DNA from: Acidobacteriota bacterium
GTDB taxonomy: Bacteria > Acidobacteriota > Vicinamibacteria > Vicinamibacterales > CAVVIG01
Assembly: GCA_003223775.1 (NCBI GenBank)
Contig: QHWK01000050.1
Location: 1 to 7,654, forward strand
Direction of reading: 5' to 3'
Length of the DNA stretch: 7,654 nt
Positions 1 through 6,768 of this stretch are shown here, piece by piece (position 1 is the first letter of the stretch; each line of letters opens with the position of its first letter). Under the pieces are notes generated by a model. The model made no database searches. It had not been told where the DNA came from and was given only the letters and a program-made list of their open reading frames with translations. Made by a program: the position numbers and the translations under genes.

Positions 1-1230
1 ACACTGCTGCGCTCGCGGCGGCTGGCCGTCCCGTTGCGGCTGCGCTCGACCGAGCAGGCGCATCGCAAGGTGACGTGGCTCGAGCTGTTCTTCGATCTGA
101 TCTTCGTCGCTGCCGTCGCCCAGGTCGCGGCGCCTTTGCGCGACGCGTATTCGCTCGCCGGCCTGATCCGGTTCACGCCGTTGTTCCTGCTGATCTGGTG
201 GGCATGGACCGGCCACTCGGTTTTCTCGACGCGCTTCGACACCGACGATGCGGTGCAGCGCGCGTTGACGCTCGTGCAGATGTTCGCCGTGGCGGTGATG
301 GCCGCGAACGCGACCGATGCGCTCGACAGCCGCGCGTCCGCCGGATTCGCCGCGTCGTACGCGGCGGTGCGGCTCGTGCTCGTTGCGCAGTACGGGCGCG
401 CGCGGCGCGTGCCCGGCGCGCGTGCGCTCTCCACTCGCTACGTCGCCGGCCACGGCGCGGCGGCGCTCTTGTGGCTGACGTCGGCGCTCGTTCCGGCGCC
501 GGCCCGCTTCTGGATCTGGGGCGTTGCGTTCGCGATCGATCTCGCGACTCCGTGGACGGCGCTGACGCACAGCATCGAGACGCCGCCCGATGCGGCGCAC
601 CTGCCCGAGCGATTCGGACTGTTCACGTTGATCCTGCTTGGCGAGGCCGTGGTCGCGGTGATGAAGGGGATGGAAAGCCAGGAGGCCTGGCCGGCCGCCG
701 CCGCGCTGTCCGCGTTCCTCGGCATGACGATCATCTTTCTGATGTGGGCGTGGTATTTCGACGGGATCGACGCCGCTGCCGAACGGCCGGTGCGCTCGCG
801 CCGTGACGCGTGGCGATTGCACGTCTGGAGCTACGCGCATTTCCCGCTCGCGGTCGGCATCGTGGTCACCGGTGCAGGCGTCGAGCGGATCGTGACCGCC
901 GCTGCGCGGCACCAGCTGACGTTCGGAGAAGGCGTCATCCTGTTCGGCGCAGCCGCGCTCGTGATGGCCGCGATGACGACGCTCTCGGGGGCATCGACGA
1001 ATCCCGCTCATCGACCGCCGGCGCGGATCGGTATCCACCTGCTCGTCGCCGCCGCGACCGCCGCGTGCGGCGCATCGGGCATCGTGTCCACACCGCCGTC
1101 TGCCGTGGCCATCCTTGCCACGGCCTTTGCCGCACAGCTCGCTGCTGCGCTCGCGCCACACGCGACCCGCCGTGCCGCGCTCGCCGCCGCGCCGGCCGCG
1201 AACGTCCACGCCAGCCGACAGGTCGGGTAA
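1..1230 (+). CDS. LtrA-family (low temperature requirement A) membrane protein, 5' end open
   Basis: Integral inner-membrane protein of the bacterial low-temperature-requirement A family, whose biochemical role is not established. Numbering from TTG at 34 (398 aa), three family signatures are visible: LELFFDLIFVAAVAQVA at residues 16-32, ERFGLFTLILLGEAVVAV at 192-209, and WSYAHFPLAVGIVVTGAG at 265-282. Hydrophobic membrane segments alternate with short Arg-rich loops along the whole length; the C-terminal ~30 residues are Ala-rich and look unstructured. The length fits the family (about 360-420 aa). The frame is open to base 1, reading TLLRSRRLAVP before the TTG. Family members often carry a similar LLR-x-R stretch before the first helix, so the true start is probably a little upstream of the window. 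The peroxidase follows on the same strand after 108 bases; nothing ties the two functionally. Family assignment is sure, start uncertain. Confidence 0.9.
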   Translation, partial: TLLRSRRLAVPLRLRSTEQAHRKVTWLELFFDLIFVAAVAQVAAPLRDAYSLAGLIRFTPLFLLIWWAWTGHSVFSTRFDTDDAVQRALTLVQMFAVAVMAANATDALDSRASAGFAASYAAVRLVLVAQYGRARRVPGARALSTRYVAGHGAAALLWLTSALVPAPARFWIWGVAFAIDLATPWTALTHSIETPPDAAHLPERFGLFTLILLGEAVVAVMKGMESQEAWPAAAALSAFLGMTIIFLMWAWYFDGIDAAAERPVRSRRDAWRLHVWSYAHFPLAVGIVVTGAGVERIVTAAARHQLTFGEGVILFGAAALVMAAMTTLSGASTNPAHRPPARIGIHLLVAAATAACGASGIVSTPPSAVAILATAFAAQLAAALAPHATRRAALAAAPAANVHASRQVG

Positions 1231-1258
1231 CCACAGCCCGCCGACGGAATCGAAGCAG

Positions 1259-1338
1259 CCAGAGGACGGGGACTCCTCGATCTCCGCGCATCTCCTGAAC
1301 AGGACCGCGCACCACAGTCCTCTGGAGGCAGAAACGAC
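1259..1338 (+). promoter_or_regulatory. Nested inverted repeats and RBS ahead of the peroxidase gene
   Basis: CCAGAGGAC (1259-1267) is perfectly complementary to GTCCTCTGG (1317-1325). The second arm runs directly into the GGAGG ribosome-binding site (1324-1328), ten bases before the ATG at 1339. The first arm can alternatively fold locally: GAGGA (1262-1266) pairs with TCCTC (1274-1278). The two pairings exclude each other, so the leader could switch between a form that partly hides the RBS and one that frees it. The base pairing is seen directly; any regulatory role is inference and a 9-bp match may be chance. No convincing promoter boxes were found here, so read-through from the upstream gene is possible. 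Confidence 0.3.
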
Positions 1339-3288
1339 ATGACACGTGATCGAATGCGTCACTCAGCCCTCGCCGCGATCGCTTTCGCCTGGATTTTCGG
1401 CGGCGTCGCCGCCGCGCAGGGACACAGCCCCACGCAGTTGCGCCGCTTCGTCGACGAACAGGTCGGCGGCATCGCGAAGCTGATGGTGCCGGCGCACGAC
1501 ACCGACATCCCGCAGCCGCGCCTTGCCAACGGAAGCCCCGATCCGCAGTTCGTGATTACCGAGGCGAAGCGGTATCTCGGCAAGCAGCTGTTCCACGATC
1601 CGATCCGAACGGCGCGGATCCTGCCAGAATTCGGCGGCGTGCTCGCCACCAGACAGACCGCGTCGTGCGCGAGCTGTCACGTGGGCGAGGCGGCGTCGAA
1701 GGCCGGCACGCTGCTCAACTTCGCAGTCGGTGGAGAGGGTCGCGGCTTCACCGACGCGGGAGGCAATTTCACACCGCGCCGGCGGCCGAGATCCGATCTG
1801 CCGCGTCTGCGCACGACGCCGCTGTTCGCAGGCGACGCGCTGGTCGACGAGTTGCCGACGCTGACCGACATCTACCAGTTCGCCGTCGGCAGCCCGGCGC
1901 GCGGCCGCAAGCTGCCGCCGCCCGGCGCGCTCCTTCGAACCGGTCGCCTCGACGCGCTCGACAGCGTCGCGCGCAATGCACCGAGCGTGATCGGCGCCGC
2001 CTTCAACAATCGCCTGCTGATGGGCGGCTTCGCCGGCGAACCCGACGACGCGCCCGGCGGTTTGAACCCCTTCGGGTTCCCGGCGCCGGAAAGCGTGGCG
2101 CTGCTGCTGCTCGACGCACATCGGATGCTCGAGTTCCAGTCCGCGGAGCTTCAGAAGTTTGCAACCTATCGCAAGCTGTTCCGCGACGCCTTCCCCGCGG
2201 AAGCCGCGGCGGCCGACGCGAAAGGCGACCTGAACCTGCTGATCAACGACATCACCGTCCTGCGCGCGACGGCGACGTTCCTGCGAACGACCGTGACGCG
2301 CAACACGCCGTGGGACCGCTTCCTGACCGGCGACAACGGTGCGCTGACTGTCGCGCAGCGCCGCGGCGCGCGGCTGTTCTTCACACCGGCGGCGCAGGGC
2401 GGCGGCGGCTGTTACACCTGCCACAGCGGCCCGATGTTCAACAAGCAGGTCAACGATCCCGACGTCGCCGGCATCGGCGGGTTCGTCGAGGAAAATTTCT
2501 ATAACGTCGGCCTGGCCGACCACCCGCTGCAGGCGCTGAATCGTGTCGCCCGACACGATCCGAACTTCCGCGACGACGGCCGCCGTGAAATCACCGGCCG
2601 CGACACGGACGCATTCAAGTTCCCGCAAGACGCCGACGCCGCAGCGGCCGGTACGCTCACGCCACGGTTTACGCAGCCGCGCGGCGCGGGCTCACCGAGT
2701 GGCCTCGGTCTCAGCGGCGATCAGATGGACGATCTCACCGACTTCATCGAGAACGGCCTCTACGATCCGGCGTTCGTGCGCTTCGACCCCGAATCGCCGA
2801 CCCGGATGTTCGAGCTTGGCGCGACCGACGTCGTTTACTCGGTGTACCGCCCCGATCTCGCCGAACTCGGCGCGATCGACGGCCGTCCGGCCAGCGGGCT
2901 TCCGCAGGACAACGACGATGCGCTGTCCAGACGCGATGCCGGACTCGAATTCCTCGACGTCACCGGCAAGCTGAACGTTGCGCGCATCGACTCGCACACC
3001 TCTGAGGGCGGCAAGCGTCGAGAGGACGTGCTGCGCATCGCCAACGTCAGCCCCGACATCGTCGACACGCATCTGCTGCTCGTCGTGCAGGGGCTCGCCG
3101 ATCGGCTGGAGGTCGAGAACGCCAGCGGATTCTCCGCCGCCGGCGATCCGTACATTCGCGAGTTCCTGGCCGACGGCGCCCTGGTGCCGGGACAGGCGGT
3201 GACTGTGCGAGTGGTGGTGCACAGGCCCTCGCACGGTCCGGAGATCACCTACGCGATCACGCTGCTGTCGGGACAGGGGAATCCGTGA
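1339..3288 (+). CDS. Secreted di-heme cytochrome c peroxidase / MauG-like protein
   Basis: Predicted periplasmic di-heme protein of the bacterial cytochrome c peroxidase/MauG superfamily. These use two c-type hemes to reduce hydrogen peroxide or to carry out MauG-like oxidations; which one applies cannot be told here. In 649 aa there is an N-terminal signal peptide (hydrophobic stretch around residues 9-26, likely cut near AAAQ). The first heme site is CASCH at 110-114 and the second CYTCH at 358-362. The NFYNVGLADHP segment (386-396) is of the type that follows the second heme in the family. Residues ~540-649 form a separate C-terminal part (LRIANV, then DTHLLLVVQGL, then PGQAVTVRVVV, then ITYAITLLSGQG). 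It resembles beta-sandwich tails on secreted proteins and makes the protein much longer than classical ~330-aa peroxidases. The start is supported by GGAGG at 1324-1328. It ends 39 bases before a strong hairpin. Substrate unknown. Confidence 0.88.
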   Translation: MTRDRMRHSALAAIAFAWIFGGVAAAQGHSPTQLRRFVDEQVGGIAKLMVPAHDTDIPQPRLANGSPDPQFVITEAKRYLGKQLFHDPIRTARILPEFGGVLATRQTASCASCHVGEAASKAGTLLNFAVGGEGRGFTDAGGNFTPRRRPRSDLPRLRTTPLFAGDALVDELPTLTDIYQFAVGSPARGRKLPPPGALLRTGRLDALDSVARNAPSVIGAAFNNRLLMGGFAGEPDDAPGGLNPFGFPAPESVALLLLDAHRMLEFQSAELQKFATYRKLFRDAFPAEAAAADAKGDLNLLINDITVLRATATFLRTTVTRNTPWDRFLTGDNGALTVAQRRGARLFFTPAAQGGGGCYTCHSGPMFNKQVNDPDVAGIGGFVEENFYNVGLADHPLQALNRVARHDPNFRDDGRREITGRDTDAFKFPQDADAAAAGTLTPRFTQPRGAGSPSGLGLSGDQMDDLTDFIENGLYDPAFVRFDPESPTRMFELGATDVVYSVYRPDLAELGAIDGRPASGLPQDNDDALSRRDAGLEFLDVTGKLNVARIDSHTSEGGKRREDVLRIANVSPDIVDTHLLLVVQGLADRLEVENASGFSAAGDPYIREFLADGALVPGQAVTVRVVVHRPSHGPEITYAITLLSGQGNP

Positions 3289-3326
3289 CGCGATCAGATG
3301 CGATTGCCCGCTGAATCTGTAAATCG

Positions 3327-3370
3327 AAGGGACCCGGAGGCCGCGCGCGCGGCGCCGCCGGGTCCCTTCT
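3327..3370. terminator. Hairpin terminator between convergent genes
   Basis: AAGGGACCCGG (3327-3337) pairs perfectly with CCGGGTCCCTT (3358-3368), an 11-bp stem. The 20-base loop itself contains the self-complementary CCGCGCGCGCGG (3341-3352), so the fold may be longer. The arms supply A's before and T's after the GC-rich core in both directions, though the T-run is short (TTCT). It sits between the peroxidase stop (3288) and the stop of the opposing acetyltransferase gene (3399), where a bidirectional terminator is expected. Confidence 0.75.
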
Positions 3371-3398
3371 GTCATGAGTGACCGAGGTCAGTCAACAC

Positions 3399-3875
3399 CT
3401 ACAGCGGTCGTCGCATGGCGAGACCGACGCCAAAGCGAGTCTCGATCGTCCCGGTCACGCAGAAGCCACAGGAGAGATAAAAGCCTTCCGCATGCGGATT
3501 GCCAATAACGTGCAGAAAGCTGGCTTCCCTCACACGAGCAACTTCGGCAATCTCGTCGACGAGTCGCCGTCCGATGCCCTGCTTCCAGAGGTGCGGCTCG
3601 ACGAACAGGGCGTCCAACTCCGCACCACCGTCGGGTCGTGGCACCACAGCCGCAAAGCCGGCGACGACGCCGTCGCGTTCTGCGACGAAGACGCAGCCCT
3701 CCGCAATCTGCTCGATCGGTAGCGCGATCGCGTCCGGGTTCGCGAGGAGCGCATCGCGATCGCCGGGATTGCTGAGCGACGCACGCCACTGCAGCGACTC
3801 GAGCATCGTGCGATCGTCCGGCCGTGCCGGGCGGATTGAAACCTGTTTCACCATTGATAGATGAGTGTGATGCAT
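3399..3875 (-). CDS. GNAT-family N-acetyltransferase
   Basis: Cytoplasmic acetyl-CoA-dependent N-acetyltransferase of the GNAT fold; the acceptor is unknown. In 158 aa the typical order is visible: beta1 with IRPARPDDRTML (14-25), a central strand pair CVFVAERDGVVAGFAAVV (61-78), then motif A, ELDALFVEPHLWKQGIGRRL (86-105). Motif B, SFLHVIGNPHAEGFYLSCGF (119-138), contains the usual late Tyr in FYLSCGF. In the pyrophosphate-binding loop Q/RxxGxG the first position is Trp (WKQGIG), a variant I believe occurs in this subgroup. The first ATG (3875) has no clear ribosome-binding site. The internal ATG at 3854, in MVKQVSIRPA, gives the more family-like N-terminus, so the start is undecided. It converges on the peroxidase and shares its terminator. 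The next gene upstream is the broken hicB, 95 bases away. Confidence 0.88.
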   Translation of the reverse strand: MHHTHLSMVKQVSIRPARPDDRTMLESLQWRASLSNPGDRDALLANPDAIALPIEQIAEGCVFVAERDGVVAGFAAVVPRPDGGAELDALFVEPHLWKQGIGRRLVDEIAEVARVREASFLHVIGNPHAEGFYLSCGFCVTGTIETRFGVGLAMRRPL

Positions 3876-3970
3876 ATCGCTAGATGGGCGCCAGACGTTT
3901 GCGCATCAGCACATTCCGGTGCCCGCACGGATGTCGCCGATGCCGGTGGCGCTCGAATTGAACCCGTAGA

Positions 3971-4364
3971 TCAGTTTCCTTCTTCTTGCGTGAGCTGGTG
4001 CACGCGCTGATGCGACAGTCCCAGGAGACGAGCAGCATCGCGCGCGCTCATCTTTAGCGTTCCGGTTCGCAAGACGCGGACGGCGCGTCGAGCCGCGCGG
4101 GCTGCCCGTCGGTCGTCTTCATCGGCCTTCTTGCGAAGAGTCGCGTAGGCGCGAATTGCCCTCGTCGCGGCACTCGGCAGCTTCACGTCGTCCACGATGG
4201 GGGCCTTGCGCGCGTCATCGACGAACAGTTCCGGCGCCTCTCGAATGCCGCGTCGAGCTTCGTCGACGGTGCGCCCTTGCGTGTGGCAGCCGCGCACACC
4301 GCGCACGGTGGCCACCCACCAGGCGGCCGGATGTGTCTCGGATGATAGACAGGTACGACTGACG
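3971..4364 (-). pseudogene. HicB-family antitoxin remnant with frameshifted 5' end
   Basis: Resembles antitoxins of type II HicAB toxin-antitoxin systems, which neutralise the HicA mRNA interferase and bind their own promoter. The intact part (4324 to 3971) reads AWWVATVRGVRGCHTQGRTV, the HicB partial-RNase-H-like core. Then come DEARRGIREAPELFVDD, a basic helical linker, and a C-terminal helix-turn-helix, MSARDAARLLGLSHQRVHQL. The core's first strand is in another frame: SYLSIIRDTSG is readable at 4361-4326, and removing one base near 4324-4328 would join it as RDTSGAWWVATV. In that frame a TGA (4367-4365) lies just upstream and no start codon precedes the strand, so the gene looks dead. The open frame continues to a GTG at 4540, but that part is antisense to transposase sequence and does not look like HicB. 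No hicA is visible on either side. Family assignment is good; loss of function is likely unless the extra base is a sequencing error. Confidence 0.72.
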
Positions 4365-4447
4365 TCAGCAGTGGTGCCGACGTCGTCTGGTTGAAGCCCT
4401 TGACGCGGAGCGCGGTCCTCAGCACGTCGTCGCGATGCCCGATGCGC

Positions 4448-4697
4448 GTGACCGTCCTGACACTCGGCCTCTCGGAGCGCCTCCGTTAATCGCTCGCGAC
4501 GACCAACAGGATCGAGAGCTTGATCAGCCGCACGCGTCACATGAAGCGGAATGTCAAACGGTGGCGCGGTGGGCAGATGGTGCTGCGATGGACGGCTGCC
4601 GCCGTGCTCGAAGCCGTGAAAGGATTTCGTCGTCGCCGCCCTTCGCGCTCGCGATCAGCAGCTCGGTATCGCCGTGTCAGTGGAGAACGTCGCGTAG
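4448..4697 (+). pseudogene. IS256/Mutator-family transposase, C-terminal remnant
   Basis: The last ~85 codons of a DDE transposase of the IS256 (Mutator) type. The frame at 4448-4486 reads VTVLTLGLSERLR, then an in-frame TAA (4487-4489) where Arg is expected. It resumes as SLATTNRIESLISRTRHMKR and NVKRWRGGQMVLRWTAA, followed by AVLEAVKGFRR up to ~4633. TTN-x-IE and RNVKRWR are hallmark C-terminal blocks; the Glu of TTN-x-IE is generally taken as the catalytic Glu. After GFRR a deletion of about ten codons changes frame, and the tail VAALRARDQQLGIAVSVENV is readable at 4629-4694, ending at TAG 4695-4697. The N-terminal four-fifths, both catalytic Asp regions and any recognisable left end are gone. 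Faint similarity may reach back to ~4405. No terminal inverted repeats could be assigned. It cannot make an active enzyme. It lies next to the broken hicB on the opposite strand and 50 bases before the methyltransferase. Confidence 0.8.
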
Positions 4698-4747
4698 AAT
4701 GTCACCGAGCCGCAGTAGAAGCTGCTTTTCGAAGATAGCAGGTATCG

Positions 4748-5560
4748 ATGTCCGAGCCCCTTGATCGTGTCGCGAAGCAGCAGCTCGTCGATGAGATCGG
4801 AACGTGGCACCATTCCATCAATCTCGGAGACGGGGTTGTAACGCCAGGCGGCAAAACGCCGGCTCATATTCACGACGAGCTCCGGCGGCTGCGTCTGCCA
4901 GAGATGGCGCACAAGTCCGTGCTCGACATCGGCGCCTGGGATGGACTCTACACGTTTCACGCCGAAGCTGCCGGCGCAAGCCGCGTCGTTGCGCTCGATC
5001 ACTATGCCTGGTCGATCGACTTTCAAAAGGCAACGGCTTACCGATCCCGCGAGCGCGGCAGCGGTCAGCTGAGCCGCGCCTTCCACACGATCCCGGAGGT
5101 CTGGGATCCGATCGGGCTGCCGGGAAAGCGCGGGTTCGATCTCGCATATCGAGTGCGGAACAGTCGAGCGGAGGTCGTCGTGGATGATTTCATGACGATG
5201 GATGTGGAGAGGCTCGGAACGTTCGACGTCGTGCTGTTTCTCGGCGTGATTTATCACTTGGAAGAACCGCTGCGGGCGTTGCGACGCCTACAGGCGGTGA
5301 CCGGCGGTGTAGCGGTCATTGAATCAGAAGCGATATGGCTGTCGGGTCGACTGCGCCGGCCGCTGTGGCAATTCGTGAATGCCGCCCACACGCACGATGA
5401 TCCGACCTTCTGGTGGATCCCAACCGCGGAAGGCCTGCAGGCGATGTGTGATGCTGCCGGATTCTCACGCACTGAGATTGTCGCCGGGCCGCCGAAGCGC
5501 TCTCCCCTTTGGCGCAGGCGCTCGCCACACTACCGCGTCGTCGTCCACGCGTTCTGTTGA
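4748..5560 (+). CDS. Class I SAM-dependent methyltransferase (CmoB/DUF1698-like)
   Basis: Cytoplasmic S-adenosylmethionine-dependent methyltransferase with a Rossmann fold; the acceptor is unknown. In 270 aa, WHHSINLGDGVVTPGG (20-35) is the lead-in seen in CmoB-like and glycan-associated methyltransferases. Motif I, VLDIGAWDGLYTFHAE, is at 58-73 and the acidic ribose-binding residue is in VVALDH (80-85, Asp84). DDFM is at 146-149 and the post-I core FDVVLFLGVIYHLEEP at 159-174. The C-terminal part (WWIPTAEGLQAMCDAAGF) is typical of the DUF1698 type. The length is close to complete for a stand-alone enzyme. AGG (4740-4742) lies five bases before the ATG, a weak but acceptable RBS. It is the only gene between 3971 and 5798 that looks whole. 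It is flanked by transposase debris on the left, and on the right its stop codon nearly touches a truncated ABC gene. It is not the genuine tRNA CmoB on this evidence; a role in modifying a secondary metabolite or glycan is only a guess. Confidence 0.85.
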   Translation: MSEPLDRVAKQQLVDEIGTWHHSINLGDGVVTPGGKTPAHIHDELRRLRLPEMAHKSVLDIGAWDGLYTFHAEAAGASRVVALDHYAWSIDFQKATAYRSRERGSGQLSRAFHTIPEVWDPIGLPGKRGFDLAYRVRNSRAEVVVDDFMTMDVERLGTFDVVLFLGVIYHLEEPLRALRRLQAVTGGVAVIESEAIWLSGRLRRPLWQFVNAAHTHDDPTFWWIPTAEGLQAMCDAAGFSRTEIVAGPPKRSPLWRRRSPHYRVVVHAFC

Positions 5561-5790
5561 CGATATTCATTCTTGGCGTAAACAATCTGCGAGACCGAGC
5601 GTCTTGCGGACCTCGTCTTTCTGTCGGACCAGGTCGATGCCGCCGAGGGTGATGGTGTCCAGCTCCTGGAGCGTGCCGACCATGCGCATCAGCGTGGACT
5701 TGCCAGCGCCGTTCGGACCGAGCAATCCGTACATGCCGGCCGGAATGGTGAGCGTCACATCCTCCAGCCCCCGCGAATCTGCAATTCCAT
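5561..5790 (-). pseudogene. ABC transporter ATP-binding protein, truncated 5' remnant
   Basis: The start of an ABC-2-type exporter ATPase. From ATG 5790, with AGAAGG at 5800-5795 as RBS, it reads MELQIRG, the usual first strand. The frame is then lost: the stretch expected to hold the aromatic A-loop residue is missing. It resumes as GLEDVTLTIPAGMYGLLG with Walker A GPNGAGKST (5720-5694 or so), then LMRMVGTLQELDTITLGGID and LVRQKDEVRKTLG. A two-residue gap relative to the family (usually ELDSGTITLGG) lies in the middle. After KTLG the Q-loop region is scrambled, and similarity stops at ~5561, next to the methyltransferase stop. The Q-loop, signature motif, Walker B and H-loop are all absent; such proteins normally have 230-310 aa. 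The gene began eight bases after the stop of the beta-lactamase-like gene, with its RBS overlapping that stop, so the two were an operon, presumably followed by a permease now lost. Confidence 0.82.
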
Positions 5791-5798
5791 ATCGCCTT

Positions 5799-6713
5799 CT
5801 ACTGCCGCTTCAGGATGAAGTGGTCTCCGCCCGTATCGAACCGCAGTTCCGTCGCAGGACCACGGGTCGTGCTCCGGCGGAACGTTAGAAGCTCACTGCC
5901 TCGGCGGAACGTCCAGGTCTCGACCCACGGGAGCGGGCCCGCCACGGCGCCGTCGAATGAGAACGCGATCCCCTGCGGCGTGTGCGTCACCTCGATGACC
6001 ATGTCCTTGCCGCCCGCGGGCCTCTTGTAACTGCCGACCAGCAGCGAGGCGTCACCCGTGAACGAACGCGGCGGGCGCGGCGCCGGCAGCACCGCGGCCG
6101 CCAGACGCTCGGTCACCGCCGTCATTTCGTCGGGTTCGCTGTTCGTCAAGACAACAACGGCCAGCTTCGCCTCGGGATACCACCTCGTCACCGACGAGAA
6201 GCCGAAGCCGCCGCCACCATGTCCGATGAACCTGGAACCGTTGGCGTCCTCCCCGACGGTGAGCCCCATCGAGTAGCGCAGGCGTGTGCCGTCATTGAGC
6301 ATCGCCGGCTTGATCATCTCGGCGTACGACTTCGGCGTCAGCACCTTGCCTCCGTGCAACGCCTTCAACCACGTGATCACGTCCTCCGCCGTCGAGCAGA
6401 TCCCACCGGAGCCCTGCGCCCCCGTGTACACGATCGGCGGTACGAGAATGGGCCTGCCACTCAGCATGCCGTACCCGGAGGCACGTCGCGCAACCTTCTC
6501 CGCGTTCCCCTTGACGACGGCGGCCACGATGCCGACTGCGCGATTCTCGCGGACGCCGGCGCGGGCAATGGAGTCCAGCCGCTGCACCAGGGCTCCTCCG
6601 GACTGCGCGGTCGCGGTAGAGGCGCCAATCCAGACGAACGCGAACAGCCAGTAAAGGACCGGGCGTCGTGCGCCTCTGTACAAACGGGAGGTGGCTGAGA
6701 GAACTGTCCTCAT
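5799..6713 (-). CDS. Secreted beta-lactamase/serine-hydrolase-like protein lacking the active-site segment
   Basis: Derived from the class C beta-lactamase/penicillin-binding-protein-like serine hydrolases, exported enzymes with a catalytic SxxK Ser-Lys pair and a YxN motif. The chosen ATG (6713) has AGGAAGG at 6728-6722, eight bases upstream, and gives 304 aa. A signal peptide (hydrophobic 19-36, likely cut after ATA at 36) is followed by LVQRLDSIARAGV and AVGIVAAVVKGN (59-70). The next residues, AEKVARRASGYGM (71-83), normally come far downstream, after the catalytic core. The rest is collinear with the family: CSTAEDVITWLKALHGGKVL (106-125), GHGGG (164-168, the third active-site motif), RWYPEAKLAVVVL (177-189). 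A C-terminal small domain (218-304) ends in FDTGGDHFILKRQ. About 150 residues, including SxxK and YxN, are missing, yet the frame is kept. Family members usually have ~430-500 aa. It should be inactive as a hydrolase, so this is either a recent pseudogene or a non-catalytic secreted protein. An alternative ATG at 6731 lacks an RBS. Confidence 0.82.
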   Translation of the reverse strand: MRTVLSATSRLYRGARRPVLYWLFAFVWIGASTATAQSGGALVQRLDSIARAGVRENRAVGIVAAVVKGNAEKVARRASGYGMLSGRPILVPPIVYTGAQGSGGICSTAEDVITWLKALHGGKVLTPKSYAEMIKPAMLNDGTRLRYSMGLTVGEDANGSRFIGHGGGGFGFSSVTRWYPEAKLAVVVLTNSEPDEMTAVTERLAAAVLPAPRPPRSFTGDASLLVGSYKRPAGGKDMVIEVTHTPQGIAFSFDGAVAGPLPWVETWTFRRGSELLTFRRSTTRGPATELRFDTGGDHFILKRQ

Positions 6714-6768
6714 AAGAGTCGCCTTCCTCATGACTGAGCCCGATTCAAATCGGTGTCGCACACGGTTA

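Noticed and set aside
1363..2628. 421-codon open frame on the minus strand inside the peroxidase gene
   Set aside because: It is the antisense of a gene with two CxxCH heme motifs and a signal peptide; the translation is Arg/Gly/Ala-rich with no recognisable domain, as expected of a GC-rich shadow frame.
3876..3970. Short gap between hicB remnant and the acetyltransferase
   Set aside because: Checked in both directions for a HicA toxin, an integron-type recombination site and promoter boxes; nothing convincing was seen.
4365..4540. N-terminal ~60 residues of the frame that leads into HicB (minus strand, GTG at 4540)
   Set aside because: This stretch is the complement of IS256 transposase coding sequence and shows no HicB features, so it is not part of the antitoxin.
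4655..5257. 200-codon minus-strand open frame opposite the methyltransferase
   Set aside because: The plus strand carries clear SAM-binding motifs; the minus translation has no domain and ends in transposase debris.
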